Source of the DNA: Myrica gale
Lineage: Eukaryota > Streptophyta > Magnoliopsida > Fagales > Myricaceae
Length of the DNA stretch: 64,000 nt
NCBI GenBank assembly: GCA_963930655.1
Contig: OZ005621.1
Location: 14,805,001 to 14,869,000 of the forward strand
Direction of reading: 5' to 3'
Part shown: piece by piece, positions 1 to 10,693 of the stretch
How positions within the stretch are numbered: the first letter of the stretch is position 1
How the letters are laid out: every line of letters begins with the position of its first letter
Notes under the pieces: generated by a model
The model's database searches: none
What the model saw: the letters and a program-made list of their open reading frames with translations, nothing else
Told to the model about the DNA's origin: nothing
Program-made: the position numbers and the translations under genes

Positions 1-1279
1 CAGCTTAAGAAGGCTGCGGTGAGAATGACGATCAAACAATATAATCATTGTTATGACTACGTTGCCGCAGTGTATAAGTGGAATCTCGGTAGTTGTTTTC
101 ATTGACAATGATCCACTGCACTTCAAGCAGATGTATGTGAGATTGAAGGCATGCAAGGATGGATTCTTGGCAGGGCGTAGACCGATGATCTTAGTGGATG
201 CATGCCATTCGAAGGGACCCTTTGGAGGGCAGTTGTTTTGTGTAATTGCAAAGGACGAGAACGATGATATCTTCCATATCGCTTAATGGTGTTGGTTCTT
301 GGAGCTACTTACCAATGATGTTGTAAAGCATGATTTTCATCGCTGGGTATTTATATCTGATCGACAGAAGGTATATTCTGTATATCTTTTGCTAAAATCA
401 TCTGATTATTAAATAGCAAATAAATGACTAATATGTACATATGGCAGGGCTTGCTCCATGATTTTTAAATCCTGATGCTCGACACAGAGCACAGATTTAG
501 CATCAAACATCTTTATGCGAAGATGAAGTCAAACAATTGGAAGGGATAAGCTTGTAAGGACATCTTTTGGAAATGTGCGAAGGTAACCACCGATGAGTCA
601 TTCAATCAACACATGAATGAGATGATGGGTTTAAGTCCAGGTGCACATTTATACTTGTCAAAGATCAAACCGAAGTGTTAGTCCAGAAACACGTTTAATA
701 CGCACTTTAAGAGCGATATTCTCCTAAACAATATTGCAGTGATGTTATATTCTTGGGTGCTGGAGGTGAGGGACAAACCAATACTAAGTATGTTGGAAAT
801 AATAATGAGGATATTTATGAACCGATTTCACTTCAAGGGCAAAAGGTGCAAAAGAGGCAAAGTTTGATATTTGCCCGAGAATTCAAGCAAAATTGGAAAA
901 GAAGAAAGAACTTGGCAGTCACTACATATGTTAGTGGGGGAATGGAGTAAGCTTCGAAGTTGACCACCACATTAAAGAAAGGGGGTGATTAACATTTCGG
1001 GCAGATCATGCACATGTGGTAAATGACAGCTGAACAACATTCCTTGCCTACATGTCGTGGCTGCCATCTTCTCCACTCAACTTCAGCCAGAGGACTTATG
1101 TGGATGATTATTATCGGCTGGCAACATATACTAGAACTTACCTACACGACATAGAGACAATGTCTAGTTTAGAGGGGTGGCCACATGTTGAGGTAGACCC
1201 TACTCTCCCCCCTCTGATACCACAGAGGCTAGGGTCAAGGAGAAGGATTGAGGACGAGCCACAATCACTATCGCATTGA
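1..1279 (+). pseudogene. Decayed MULE (mudrA-type) transposase
   Basis: The region is a fragment of a plant Mutator-like transposase gene, cut off by the window edge on the left. Residues encoded from about 134 to 283 read like the family's FKxMY..LKACKDGFLAG..P.I.VDxCH.KGP(F/Y)GGQL core, including the first catalytic Asp in VDACHSKG. Around 480-740 other frames give the RHR.xIKHLYA.MK, CA..TT..xF and FKSDxLLNN-type blocks. At 990-1070 a CTCG..NNIPCLHVVAAI stretch matches the SWIM zinc finger (CxCx(n)CxH). These blocks lie in several frames and are broken by stops such as the one in NWKG*ACKD, so no intact protein is possible. Terminal inverted repeats were not found. Family assignment is confident; activity is excluded. 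Confidence 0.88.
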
Positions 1280-1344
1280 GTGTCAAGGCGTGGGTACGTT
1301 GCGAAGTGTGGGAGATGTGCGGCATGTGATCATAATAGACTTAA

Positions 1345-1518
1345 TTTTGGTTTGAGTGTCAAAATTTTGGGGTGCTTAGAATTTTTAAATATGAGAGTTG
1401 GTAAAAAAGAAAAACAGAAGATTTGAATGAATATTATAGTGAAAAAGAATAATTTGATGGAAAGAAAGATATTATTTTATAATTTTTTTAATTATACTTA
1501 AAATTTTCACGCAAACAC
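1345..1518. mobile_element. MITE-like AT-rich element, diverged relative of the 27459 element
   Basis: The segment begins near TTTTGGTTTGAGTGTCAAAA and ends near AAATTTTCACGCAAACACAC, giving weak inverted ends. Its middle (a TATAGTGAAAAA... stretch followed by ATTTGATGG) resembles the middle of the element upstream of the proline-rich genes at 27459, 49699, 50795 and 51891. Boundaries are approximate and no clear TSD was seen. Confidence 0.45.
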
Positions 1519-1903
1519 ACTTTCTCCTTTTGATTTTTTTTTTTCTAAGCTCACCTTTCGATTTCTTGAACGTAGAGAAAACAATTTCGGTCCATTCGCA
1601 TTCGTTCGCCAAAATTTTGGACTGAAAATATTCTATAAGCAAACGGGAAAATATTCACAATTCATTAGCGTATCAGGAGCTTTTATTAGAGGGAATCCGA
1701 ACCAGAGGAAGATATCCCATCATCCTCCACAACCTACATCTTCTCTTCCTCCGAGCGAGTTGGACCCGAAAATGAAAGACATTAGAAGATGAAGAAATGG
1801 GCAGGACCCGAATTATCGATCCCTGCGACTAGGCACCCTGTGATATATACCGGTATCAATATCCACCTCTACCAACAGCCCCTTCCGTTACGTGTGGTTC
1901 ACC

Positions 1904-4900
1904 ATGCTCCTACAGTGTTGCTGTTGGAGCTTTACCGCGCGTTCTTGGGCTTCCACTCATTCGTCGTTATCCTCACCGAAGCACCACAATCGTATTGGTC
2001 ATAGCAGAAAAGAACCTCTTCTTCTTTTTCTTCCCCTACGAGTAAGGCAATCCAAATGCTCTTCTCTGAAGCTCACTTGTCTTGGGGCTGAATTATTAGA
2101 CCAAATTTCGCAGCTCGCCCATAACAAGGTCCAAAAAATCAACCTTTAAACCCGCGCTTTTTATTCAAGCCACCACATTTCAATTCCTTTCGCTTGCCCA
2201 TTGCCACTTCTTCAACTTTTTCTACAATTCTGATTCCTAGCACAGGTTTTAGCTGCGGCTGGTGTGTCTGCGGCGGTTGGCCAGCTTTCTAAGCCCTTCA
2301 CTTCTGTCTTTCTCTACGGCAAGGACTTGGATTTCAAGGCTACCGTTCAGGCTGGAGGCTTCCCTTCTACCCATTCCTCGGTACTTCCCTGCCTTCCTCT
2401 AATTCATAACCTATTTATTAATGTTCTTATTTTCATATATCTGGTTATAGCCATTGAGGAATTTAACGTTTTTTATTTGATCAAATTTTTTTGTCTTCTT
2501 ACTGATAGGCAGTGGTGGCTACCGCGACAACCATTGGCTTGGAAAGGTAAGCAGCACTGTTTCTTTGTTTATTTATGGTTTATGTATTTCTTTGTCTTGT
2601 CATGTGAGAATTGACTCCATATTTCCCATGTCTGGATGCTGTCTTCTCCGTTTTAACAGTGTTTTTCCAATGTTTTAATCACAGGGGTCTGTCGGATTCA
2701 ATTTTTGGCCTAACGGTTGTTTATGCTGGCCTTGTTATGTACGATGCACAGGTATACATGTTCTTCCTGATTTTTGTTTAGTGCATCTTAGGTTTTGTAT
2801 CGCCTCTTTTAAGCAATTTCAATGAAATTCATTGGGTTGATGCTTGGAAGGATGCCTTGAAGTTACTAATGTGAAGAAATGTCTTCCTTTTCAGTTGTTT
2901 GATTAATCAATTCATATTAGAGTAATGGTATACATCACACTCAAATCAGACTTTCAACCGACCCTATGCATATGTGGCATCATCTGGATCATGTATCTTA
3001 TTTATCAATTATGTTTTTTTTTAAAACAAAATATAGATGGATGACACGTACACACAAGTCTATTAAAAGTCTGATTTGAGTATGATGTATATCATTACTC
3101 TTCAGATTAAATAGTACTTGAATCCAAAATGCAGATGCTACCATGAAGCCCTTGTTAGTGAAGGGTGTGGTGACAGAAACAACTCTTGTTTCCTTGTCCA
3201 AGAGATATTGCAAAATATGGAACCAGATTTAAGACCGTGATTGTATTTTGGCCCTTACCAACTCTTCTTTTCTCTTTCAGGAAACTGGGTCCATTAATTA
3301 TGAAAAATTGAGCATCCATCAATTTAATTTAACAAAGTGCCGATTCAGTCGGAAGTTTCTCTATGAAGGAAATAGGTGCCAGTTTTCTAGGTAGGGCGAA
3401 TCTGTGCCTAGCTGGGCTGGTAGTTTAGTTTTTGAAGTTCATTTAGATTGACTAGAGGGAAAAGCTTGAGGTGAGGTTCTTCTTCACCCCTGTTCAGCTA
3501 TTTCAACTTGACTTCAATTTTGCAAGATTGGGTGACCTTGAATGCCATTGCTTCACCTTTAAAGCTCTCTTGAATCCAGCTTAACTAGAAAGTCTGCCCT
3601 GTAAATGTCAAATTATGTTTCTTTGTCAAAGTAATTCAAACGTGATTACGTTCAATAGAGAGACGTTGTTGCAGGTTCTGATATCTTACTGCCATAAGTA
3701 CATTTAAACTAGGCCTGAAGCCTTCCTCAACCTATGTGTTCAATTGAAAGAACTGGATTTTTGGTTTGGTTCTTCCTGTAAATATTTTTAGGTGCTGTTC
3801 CCTTATCTTTCATTGGTGGGGCTGTTGGGTCTTGGAAAATATGCCTAAACATTTCTGAGTTACCATTAAATTTCAGCTTTGGGGAAGGCATAGGTTCTAA
3901 CTTTTACTAGATAACTGTCATGTTGATTTTGGTGGTTCAATATGTTCTACTATGGCAATTGGGACAAGAAATATCTCTCTCTCTCTCCCTCTCTCCCTCT
4001 CTCCCTCAACTGTACAGACACAATTCCAGGATGAAACTATCATTTGGGCACCTGTCATTTGGTCTTGGCCTAATGGATTCATCATTGACCTGATTGATCA
4101 CATGAAGTTCATTAATATGGGAGTTGAAAAGGCAGCGAGAAATACTTTATTTGATATCCCATGGTGATTGCTATGCCAAGGATCAATCAAACTTAGCCAC
4201 TAACTACAAGAACTCCAGCTCCTATTCATATAATAGAAGTTGAATTGAGTAGGGGCTTGTAGTTGGAGCCAGTGGTTGTAAAGCAGCCTAGGCTCATTCA
4301 TTGTCTCATGTTCGTGGGCCTGAGTGCTGAAACCCAGGTTTTAGTTAATGGTTTGCAAGCCAATTGGAACCTTCAGTTATTTGTATTATCTATACTATCT
4401 TCGCTAAAAAGTGGGTCAATCAGGAAAACAAGCTTCATCTTCGAGACTTATGCTCCATTTCATGTCAGCTATAAACATCTCAAAATTGTTTCCTTTTGAA
4501 GTATGTTTCGAAGATGTTCTCAGGATTTACTTTTCCTTGGCATAAATTCTATTCCTAATGTTTCCTAAGCTAGAAACAGCATATGAAGAGAAGTAGGAAA
4601 TCATTCGAAAGTGCTGAACAAAGTGCTGGCCAAGATAAATTCAGTTCCCACGAAAGATAGAGATGATGTGATTGATTCTAAACGAGGGACCTCATTGTCC
4701 CTAAGTTTGGAGAGCTTTGGGCCCCCTTTGTCCAGGGAAGCAAGTTCTTTCAAACCAAAGCCAACAAATTCTCCTCTATTACTTAGGTCAGAGGACAAAA
4801 TCGGGCAAACTAGTCAGGCAGTGCTGTCTACTGGCTTAACAGATGTTGAAGAAGAAAGAACTACTGGGAGTTTAATTCGATTAAAAGAATCAATCGGCCA

Positions 4901-4973
4901 TACTGAGGTTGAAGTCATGGCAGGCGCTTTGCTTGGTTTCTTTGTTAGCTTGGCCGTATATGCCATCACTTGA
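1904..4973 (+). pseudogene. DUF212 (acid phosphatase/vanadium haloperoxidase-related) gene, probably broken
   Basis: This looks like a plastid-type DUF212 membrane protein gene (Arabidopsis At3g61770-like). Proposed exons are 1904-2128, 2246-2380, 2509-2546, 2685-2751 and about 4580-4973, with GT-AG borders for the first three introns. Exon 1 gives a Ser/Arg-rich, transit-peptide-like N terminus ending LAHNK. Exon 2 gives VLAAAGVSAAVGQLSKPFTS and the family motif GGFPSTHSS. Exons 3-4 give TIGLERGLSDSIFGLTVVYAG and YDAQ. The last exon ends with RLKESIGHTEVEVMAGALLGF and a hydrophobic tail. The expected GVRREVG stretch after YDAQ reads SI*REVGNHSKVLNK, with TGA at 4584-4586. The acceptor AG is also displaced (nearest at 4578-4579, out of phase), so a full-length product seems impossible without unusual splicing. 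Everything else is well preserved, so the loss is recent or reflects a sequencing error. Confidence 0.72.
3968..4006 (+). repeat. (CT)n-rich microsatellite in the last intron of the DUF212 gene
   Basis: A run of CTCTCTCTCTCCCTCTCTCC-type sequence lies inside the 1.8-kb intron 2752-4579. No other feature was recognised in that intron. Confidence 0.8.
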
Positions 4974-5210
4974 TCTCATATTCTGTTGTATCCTCTTTTT
5001 CATTTTTCATACTATTATTATCCTTAGGGATCCAAATCATATATCAGTACCAGAGCAGATGAGGTTCGGATTCCACATCAGCCATGTCCTACCACTTGAC
5101 TTATGCAAGTAGTTTCTGTGGATTGGTATTACTAAGTTTGCTTGCTTATTTCAGAGCTTTCCTACGAGAATTCTTCTCAATCTTAAATGCTGTCTTCATC
5201 TTTATCCCTA

Positions 5211-5763
5211 CACTACAAAAAAAAGGACCTATAGCGGCGGTTTTTTTAGCGGCGGTCGCTACAACCGCCGCTATAGGTCCTTTTTCGCGGCGTTTTCAAA
5301 TAAACCGCGGCTAAAAAAGGTCTGTAGCGGCGGTCGTCTATAGCGGTGGTCACTGACCGCCGCTATAGACCTCTGTAGTCGCGGTTTTTTTCAAACCGCC
5401 GCCAAAGGAGGGTCTGTAGCGGCGGTCTTTTTAGCGGCGGTCAGTGACCGCCGCTATAGACCCTCATTTAGTTGCGTTTTTTTCAAACCGCCGCGAAAGG
5501 AGGGTTTTTAGCGGCGGTCTCTATAGCGGCGGTCACTGACCGCAGCTATAGGGGTGTCTGTAGCGGCGGTCAGTGTGACTACCGCTATAGAAAGAGGGTC
5601 TACAGCGGCGGTCACGCTGACCGCCGCTGAATCTTGTACCTGTAGCAGCGGTTTTAATACAAACCGCTGCTACAGGTATTCCTATAGCGGCGGTTTTAAT
5701 ACAAACCGCTGCTACAGGTATTCCTATAGCGGCGGTCTTTGTCATGACCGCCGCTATAGGTAT
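5211..5763. repeat. Left subterminal repeat array of the CACTA element
   Basis: At least twenty copies of a GCGGCGGT/ACCGCCGC core in both orientations alternate with CTATAG. Many adjacent copies form short hairpins. Such subterminal arrays are the known binding zone for the CACTA TNPA-type protein. The zone is rich in CG and CNG sites. Confidence 0.88.
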
Positions 5764-6690
5764 AATTTAAAAAAAAATGAAAAAAGATAGAAAAATAAAA
5801 TTTTATGTGTTATTTAAGGTGAATAATTATTTTATTGACTATTTATTCCTTTTTATACATAATTTTATTTTGTCACATGTTTTAAAAAAATTTTAAGAGA
5901 CCTACTTAATAAAATATGAAATTAGAGAGAGTGTTATGAATATTGAAGTTGTTATATAGAATTATGGCACGTGTAGGTTTTTTTGTCATAACTTTGGCTA
6001 CGAGTACCCGATTCGCGCCCATGACCCCAATTCGGAAAGCTCTTTTCGGCGTGCACGTCGTGGGCACCCAGCTACGCTTCGGTGCGCCTCTTTTCGAGCC
6101 CTAAATCTGCTGTTTTCCCTCTAAAAAACCTATTTTTAGCTATTTTAGCTAATTTTGCTCGGTTTGTGGTTTTTTTTTGGGACATACACGATTATTTTGA
6201 ATTCGTTATTGTGAGATTAATTAGCTTATACAATTAAAGTACATAACTTGATATCTGATCATAATTTTTATGGTAGTTTATATTTTTAAATTATAAATAT
6301 TATATATTATTACTCTGAACTTGTTTTAATTAAAATTATTACACTAGTTAAAAATTAAAGTAAATGTAACTACAAAATACAACTTATTATTAAAACATTA
6401 CAACTGATTTTAATTTACTAAAAACACATAACTACAAAATGTGCAACAAATTTATAATGGAACACCAACACTTATAATTCCCCCTCCAAATCCCGTGAAC
6501 TCCACCCCCTTTCCTTTCCCCTCCCAAATTCCCCCTCCAAATCCCCCTTTCCCGCCCAACCCCAAATCCCCCCTTTCCCGTCTCTCTCTATGTCTCCCTA
6601 TCTCTAAGTCCCCCTTCGAAAAATCTCGTGAACTCCATCTCTCCCCCTCTCTCGCTCTCACGCCTTCTCTCGCCGCCTCAGTCTTTCTCG
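5764..6690. other. CACTA interior, AT-rich then pyrimidine-rich, no gene recognised
   Basis: 5764-6440 is AT-rich with no coding signal. 6441-6690 is C/T-rich with repeated CCCCCTCCAAATCCC-like words, like a plant 5' untranslated leader. The open frames across it are compositional. Confidence 0.5.
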
Positions 6691-6905
6691 AGGCACCAAA
6701 GAGCCCAAAGACATTCCTAGGGTTTTCTTCACTTCTTCTGCCCTTGGTCTTTCTCCAAGCCTTCCTCCTCTTCCTCTGCTTCCAACCACGCGGGCCGAGA
6801 GGTGATCTCCCGCTCCCTCCTTTGTTCTGTTGCTCTAGGGTTTTTTCATCTTTGATTTTGCTTTCCTATATAATGATGCGAAATTTTAAATTCTCGCTCA
6901 GGTAA
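6691..6905 (+). pseudogene. Captured first-exon-like segment, source gene not recognised
   Basis: A pyrimidine-rich leader containing AGGGTTTTCTTCACTTCTTC leads to a late ATGATG at about 6872. A short frame MMRNFKFSL then meets CAG|GTAATTT, a good splice donor. This is how plant first exons usually look. A possible continuation near 7172 (HLALCGSVFILVMGPVVLFLAEKKGS) is not in a compatible phase, so no gene can be built. It probably arrived with the other captured host pieces. Confidence 0.4.
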
Positions 6906-7276
6906 TTTATATTTATCTCATTTTCCGCTTTCTGGAGGCTTCTCTAACTTGTGTTTGGTTCCTGTTTACCTGTTTTACGACTGTTTTCTTTTTTATTCGC
7001 ATATCATATTTGGTTTGGATTAGAGCTTCTTTTATTACTGAACTTTGTCCTCATCTTAGTGCTCAAACGTTGAAAAATGTCTTTTTACTTATAAAAAAAA
7101 AGAATTAACTTGCTGGTGTTCACGTAATCAACCATTTCTAAGTTTTGTACCGAATTGGGTTCTAGCTCTAGGTGGAACGAATTCATTTAGCACTTTGCGG
7201 CTCTGTTTTCATTCTTGTCATGGGACCAGTGGTTCTCTTCCTTGCTGAAAAGAAGGGGTCAAATGCCAGCTGCCTC

Positions 7277-7311
<35 letters not shown>

Positions 7312-8561
7312 ATACAAGATGATCTTCGGACCCTTATTTGCTGGTGTGTTGATGAAGCTTTGATTCGGCTGTGTTTATTTTGAATCTTTGATCGATGTTG
7401 GTCACTATGTTAGGACTGCATTACTGATGTGGCTCTATTCCTCAGCTCAGAATCAAGTCATACAAACCAGTTATGCTCCATCAGCCAATGTGATTCAGAG
7501 TCCCTTTTAAATGACGTAACAACTGTCTCAAGCTCTATTTGACCTGCGTATTAGATGCCTCCCATGATCCAGTAAATTGCTTTTCCTTATTTTGTGCGAT
7601 ATGCGTCAAAATTTTGTACAAGTGACACATAGGTTGCATGTTCAGGGTATTTTGCTTGGTGGAGTCTATTCGTATCTGTATCTATTTGGCATGCCTCATT
7701 TTCTTTCCCTTTTGTACTGAAAGTCCTCTATGTTTATGTGAATTAGAAGCTTTAGTTTCTTCAAAAGAAAGTATTTTCCCATATATATGTCAGCTAATAG
7801 GTACATGCAGAGATGTTTATTTGATTTGTAAATTGATCCGCTCACTTTCATTTTGGAAACAAGTGGTTGAAGAAGAATTTTAGCTATTATACAATCCCAT
7901 TGACCCAATTGTTTGTTCACATTTAAAAATTCAGATTTTTAAAGGGGTTTTGACTCTTTATATCAGCAAAGGGTAAGAAGAGTCATTATTACTGTGTGCA
8001 TTGACTTTTCAAAATGGAAATATTTTAGGACACGCCAAAATGGAGTAATAGGAAAACAATAAGGGGAAAGGTAGTAACATATTTTTCCATCTAGTTTACT
8101 ATGTCATAGAGATATAATATGTGATGTATGCATCCATGTTATGTATCTGACATGCACGTATGCATATATGCATGCACATGAACTCCCACGTGCACACACA
8201 CTAGTTATATTTGTTGGCCATGTGCAAAGTGAATGTTTTGTAGCCATTTCCTGGAAAAGATATGAAGAATTTATGGTAATAGATATTTATTTTTAGCATG
8301 GTTGCATTGACACTTAGTATTCAAGTACATTCATTATCTCTTAGTAACAAGAAATTGTGGGATTGGATGTATTGTTGGTCAATGTGTTACCATATGACCC
8401 ACACACTATGTCGGAGAACACATTCATGTCAAAATGCATTTTTTGCAAAAGTTGAGATAATTGGCAAGTTTGGTTTGTTAGCTTTTTGCTACTCATTTAC
8501 CTTTGGATGTCCCTTGAGTTTATTCTCGTTGATGAATTATTTTCCATTTTTGCTTCTGTAG

Positions 8562-8711
8562 ATTGCAAGAGCATCCTTAATGCCGCAATCAACTTACATT
8601 GCCAAGCCGGCAGCTTCATGGCTTGATGATTTTCTTGTATGGATGTCTCCAGAAGCATTTGGGTGCTGTCGGAAGTTCACAAATGGGAGTTATTGCCCTC
8701 CTGATGATCAG
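8562..8711 (+). pseudogene. Captured NPC1 (Niemann-Pick C1-like) exon inside the CACTA element
   Basis: A clean 150-bp exon (50 codons, phase 0) is bordered by TTCTGTAG and GTCATG splice sites. It encodes ...YIAKPAASWLDDFLVWMSPEAFGCCRKFTNGSYCPPDDQ, which I recognise as a conserved luminal segment of plant NPC1 sterol transporters. NPC1 is a large multi-exon, multi-membrane-span protein. No neighbouring NPC1 exons were recognised, so this is an isolated captured exon, likely with flanking intron sequence. The frame is still open, so capture may be fairly recent or the exon may be read as part of a chimeric transcript. Confidence 0.85.
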
Positions 8712-9303
8712 GTCATGAGCCCTTCATTCTTAGAGTTTCACTTCTTCTTTTACTTACATTATTATGAATATCAGCGTTGATATTTTCCCAAAATAGGTCC
8801 ATTTCCCTGGAAATTATGTCCTCCTTTTCAATTATGATCAATCCTTTTGGTCACAGTCTGTGTTCTGGTTTATATGATTTGTGGTCTTAACAACTGCTGT
8901 AGATTGATTAGTGTTACTCAAATCTGTGACATGAGACCTTCATGCACCAAGGTATTGGAATTTCTTTAATTGTTGATAGCTAGGTGATAGGACAGCAAAC
9001 ATTTTGAAGCATCTTCTTCTCAATGATGTGCCTTGGCCATGTATAACTTCTATTGATAGTTATGTTGGTCTTTGAAGCTATTCTTATCGACATTTGTTCT
9101 GCATCTTTGGCTGTTCCATAGATGTGACTTGAAGGGTGTAATATTCACAAGTGTTTTCTATTCCTGTTTGAATGTTGCAGGTAAAAGGCTTGGAAATCAT
9201 GCTGGAAGTAACATGGGTTCTATTCCTGTATGAAACTTAACATTTGGTGCTTATTTACTATTGTGTTGGAGAGCTTGTAACTTATGGGCATTGCTCTCAG
9301 CAG

Positions 9304-9599
9304 ATGAGGAGGCTTCAATTGATGTTGCTTATGAGTTTTTTCATTCCCCTAATATTTATTAGCATTATTGTCATTATTCTTGCATTAAGATATGTTTACA
9401 CATCGGCATCTATGAACATAGCAGTTGGAAATTTCTATCTGAATCACCTTTATGATATGCAGACTAGAAAAAGACTTGATAGAGGCAGCTCCGGTAAAGT
9501 TCCTGGTGATCTGGGTTCTCTCATTTCTCAAGTTAGAAGTCAACAACAAGAGTTGGAAAATGAGGAAAAGGCCTCAGTAGTAAATCTTTTTGAACAAGG
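9304..9599 (+). pseudogene. Captured exon for an unrecognised membrane-anchored coiled-coil protein segment
   Basis: An open frame follows TCTCAGCAG and ends at GAACAAG|GTAGAG, a plausible donor. The deduced segment starts MRRLQLMLLMSFFIPLIFIS, giving one strong transmembrane stretch (about residues 6-30). A polar segment follows, ending SLISQVRSQQQELENEEKAS, which is coiled-coil-like. I do not recognise the family. Splice-like borders and the lack of stops argue for a real host exon carried by the CACTA element. It may belong to the same source gene as the first-exon-like piece at 6691. Confidence 0.45.
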
Positions 9600-9839
9600 T
9601 AGAGCCAGTGCTTCTACCAACATTTACTGTTTTTTGATGGTAGTGATTTATCTTTCCTATTTCTGCCTTCTTGATGTTTATTTTTAATAAGTTGAATATT
9701 ATTATAGTATGCTTTTCCCAGTCAATTTATGTGTATGATTTTTTTCTTTGGTTCTTTAGTGCATGGACAAAATAATCTGTGTTTTTGGAGTTTGAAATGA
9801 GATTTTTTCTGAGGCTTAGTCCATGGAGCAGAGGCTTGG

Positions 9840-10090
9840 GCCGATAGGTGACCGCGGTTTATAGCGGTCGGGTTTATAGCGGCGGTTTCGACCGCTGATA
9901 CGTGACCGCCGCTATAGACCCGAGGTCTTCACCAGCGGTCACCGAAACCGCCGCGATAGATCTATGCCGACGGAGTTATAGCGGCGGTCGCGACCGCCGC
10001 TAAAAAACCGCTGCTATATCCTATAGCAGCGGTTTTGTGACCTATAGCAGCGGTTTACGACCGCTGCTGTAGGTCATTTTTTTTGTAGTG
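9840..10090. repeat. Right subterminal repeat array of the CACTA element
   Basis: Inverted and direct copies of the same GCGGCGGT/GCAGCGGT core as at the left end run up to the TIR. The copies nearest the end carry GCAGCGG rather than GCGGCGG. Confidence 0.85.
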
Positions 10091-10404
10091 CTAGCAAAAG
10101 GTTCATTTGGGTGACAATTGTAAAAATGCTGTTTTGTCGACCATAACCAGACATTTCATGTGGGCTAGAAAATGTACAGCAAAGCATTTGTCAGAGAGTA
10201 GTGCTTTTTGTTGGATGCCACGTTGAGTAACTAGCAGATACTGTGGCTTCATGTGGTAGCAACACGAGTCAGACCATGCACTGCCGACTATACATCCATA
10301 AGGATTTGAGGCATATTCTATGGGATCAATGAAGAAGAAGGCAAAGAGAAGGAGAAGAAGAACATTAAGAGCGTCATAATCATCTTTATCAAAAGGTCTA
10401 AATC
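10091..10404 (+). promoter_or_regulatory. Upstream region and leader of the small stress-type gene, with a basic uORF at 10329-10379
   Basis: About 310 bp separate the CACTA end from the next start codon. An upstream ORF at 10329-10379 encodes 16 residues, almost all Lys/Arg (MKKKAKRRRRRTLRAS), and ends 25 bp before the main ATG. No convincing TATA box was found in this interval. The CACTA insertion must have displaced any more distal promoter elements. Confidence 0.4.
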
Positions 10405-10635
10405 ATGTCAGGGGCACAGGGAGCATTGGAGAAGACTCCAACAACGTACGAGTCGATTCCAGGTGGAGAGAACAAGACCAGGACTGACATACATTCACAG
10501 GAAGACCAAGGTATGATTCAAATCGAGAAGGAGCAGGACAAGGTGGAGGATCCTCTTGCAAAAGTTGGCCCGCCCTTTGCCGTCAAGAAAGATGAGGAAA
10601 AGCAGGACTCCGGTGACTGGGACGGGTTAAGCTAG
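10405..10635 (+). CDS. Small hydrophilic LEA/stress-type protein (MSGAQGA family)
   Basis: The ORF encodes 76 residues starting MSGAQGALEKTPTTYESIPGGENKTRTDIHS and continuing with EDQGMIQIEKEQDKVEDP. I associate this pattern (MSGAQGA, TTYES..GGENKTRTD, EDQGGIQI.K.QDKVEDA..KGGP.FG.GKD..KQD) with a plant family of short, glycine- and charge-rich proteins linked to seed maturation or stress. The molecular function is not established. There is no signal peptide or membrane span, so a cytosolic or nuclear location is expected. The C terminus (KKDEEKQDSGDWDGLS) departs from the usual ending. The ATG at 10405 is the family start. A (TA)n tract follows the stop directly. Confidence 0.68.
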   Translation: MSGAQGALEKTPTTYESIPGGENKTRTDIHSQEDQGMIQIEKEQDKVEDPLAKVGPPFAVKKDEEKQDSGDWDGLS

Positions 10636-10654
10636 CTGCCTGCATATATGTAGC

Positions 10655-10656
<2 letters not shown>

Positions 10657-10692
<36 letters not shown>
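10657..10692. repeat. (TA)n microsatellite
   Basis: About 18 uninterrupted TA units lie just after the stop codon of the 76-residue gene. They cause spurious YIYIYI frames on the minus strand. Confidence 0.95.

Positions 10693-10693
<1 letters not shown>

Larger units (their letters stand above)
5211..10090. mobile_element. Non-autonomous CACTA (En/Spm) transposon with captured host exons
   Basis: The left end starts CACTACAAAAAAAAGGACCT at 5211. The right end, read in reverse, starts CACTACAAAAAAAATGACCT at 10090. The element is flanked on both sides by CTA (5208-5210 and 10091-10093), the 3-bp target duplication expected of CACTA elements. Dense subterminal repeats of an AGCGGCGGT/ACCGCCGCT core lie at 5211-5763 and 9840-10090. 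No TNP2-type transposase was recognised inside, so it is non-autonomous. The interior holds pieces resembling plant gene exons and introns: a pyrimidine-rich first exon near 6690-6905, an NPC1 exon at 8562-8711 and an unrecognised membrane-protein exon at 9304-9599. It landed about 240 bp after the DUF212 stop codon and about 310 bp before the start of the next gene. Confidence 0.93.

Noticed and set aside
5211-5763. Regularly spaced repeats resembling a CRISPR-like array
   Set aside because: Repeats are short, in both orientations and next to CACTA ends; spacers are not unique sequences.
5533-5790. Overlapping frames on both strands with AAIGIPVAA-like repeats
   Set aside because: They come from the regular GCGGCGGT subterminal repeats of the CACTA element and carry no coding signal.
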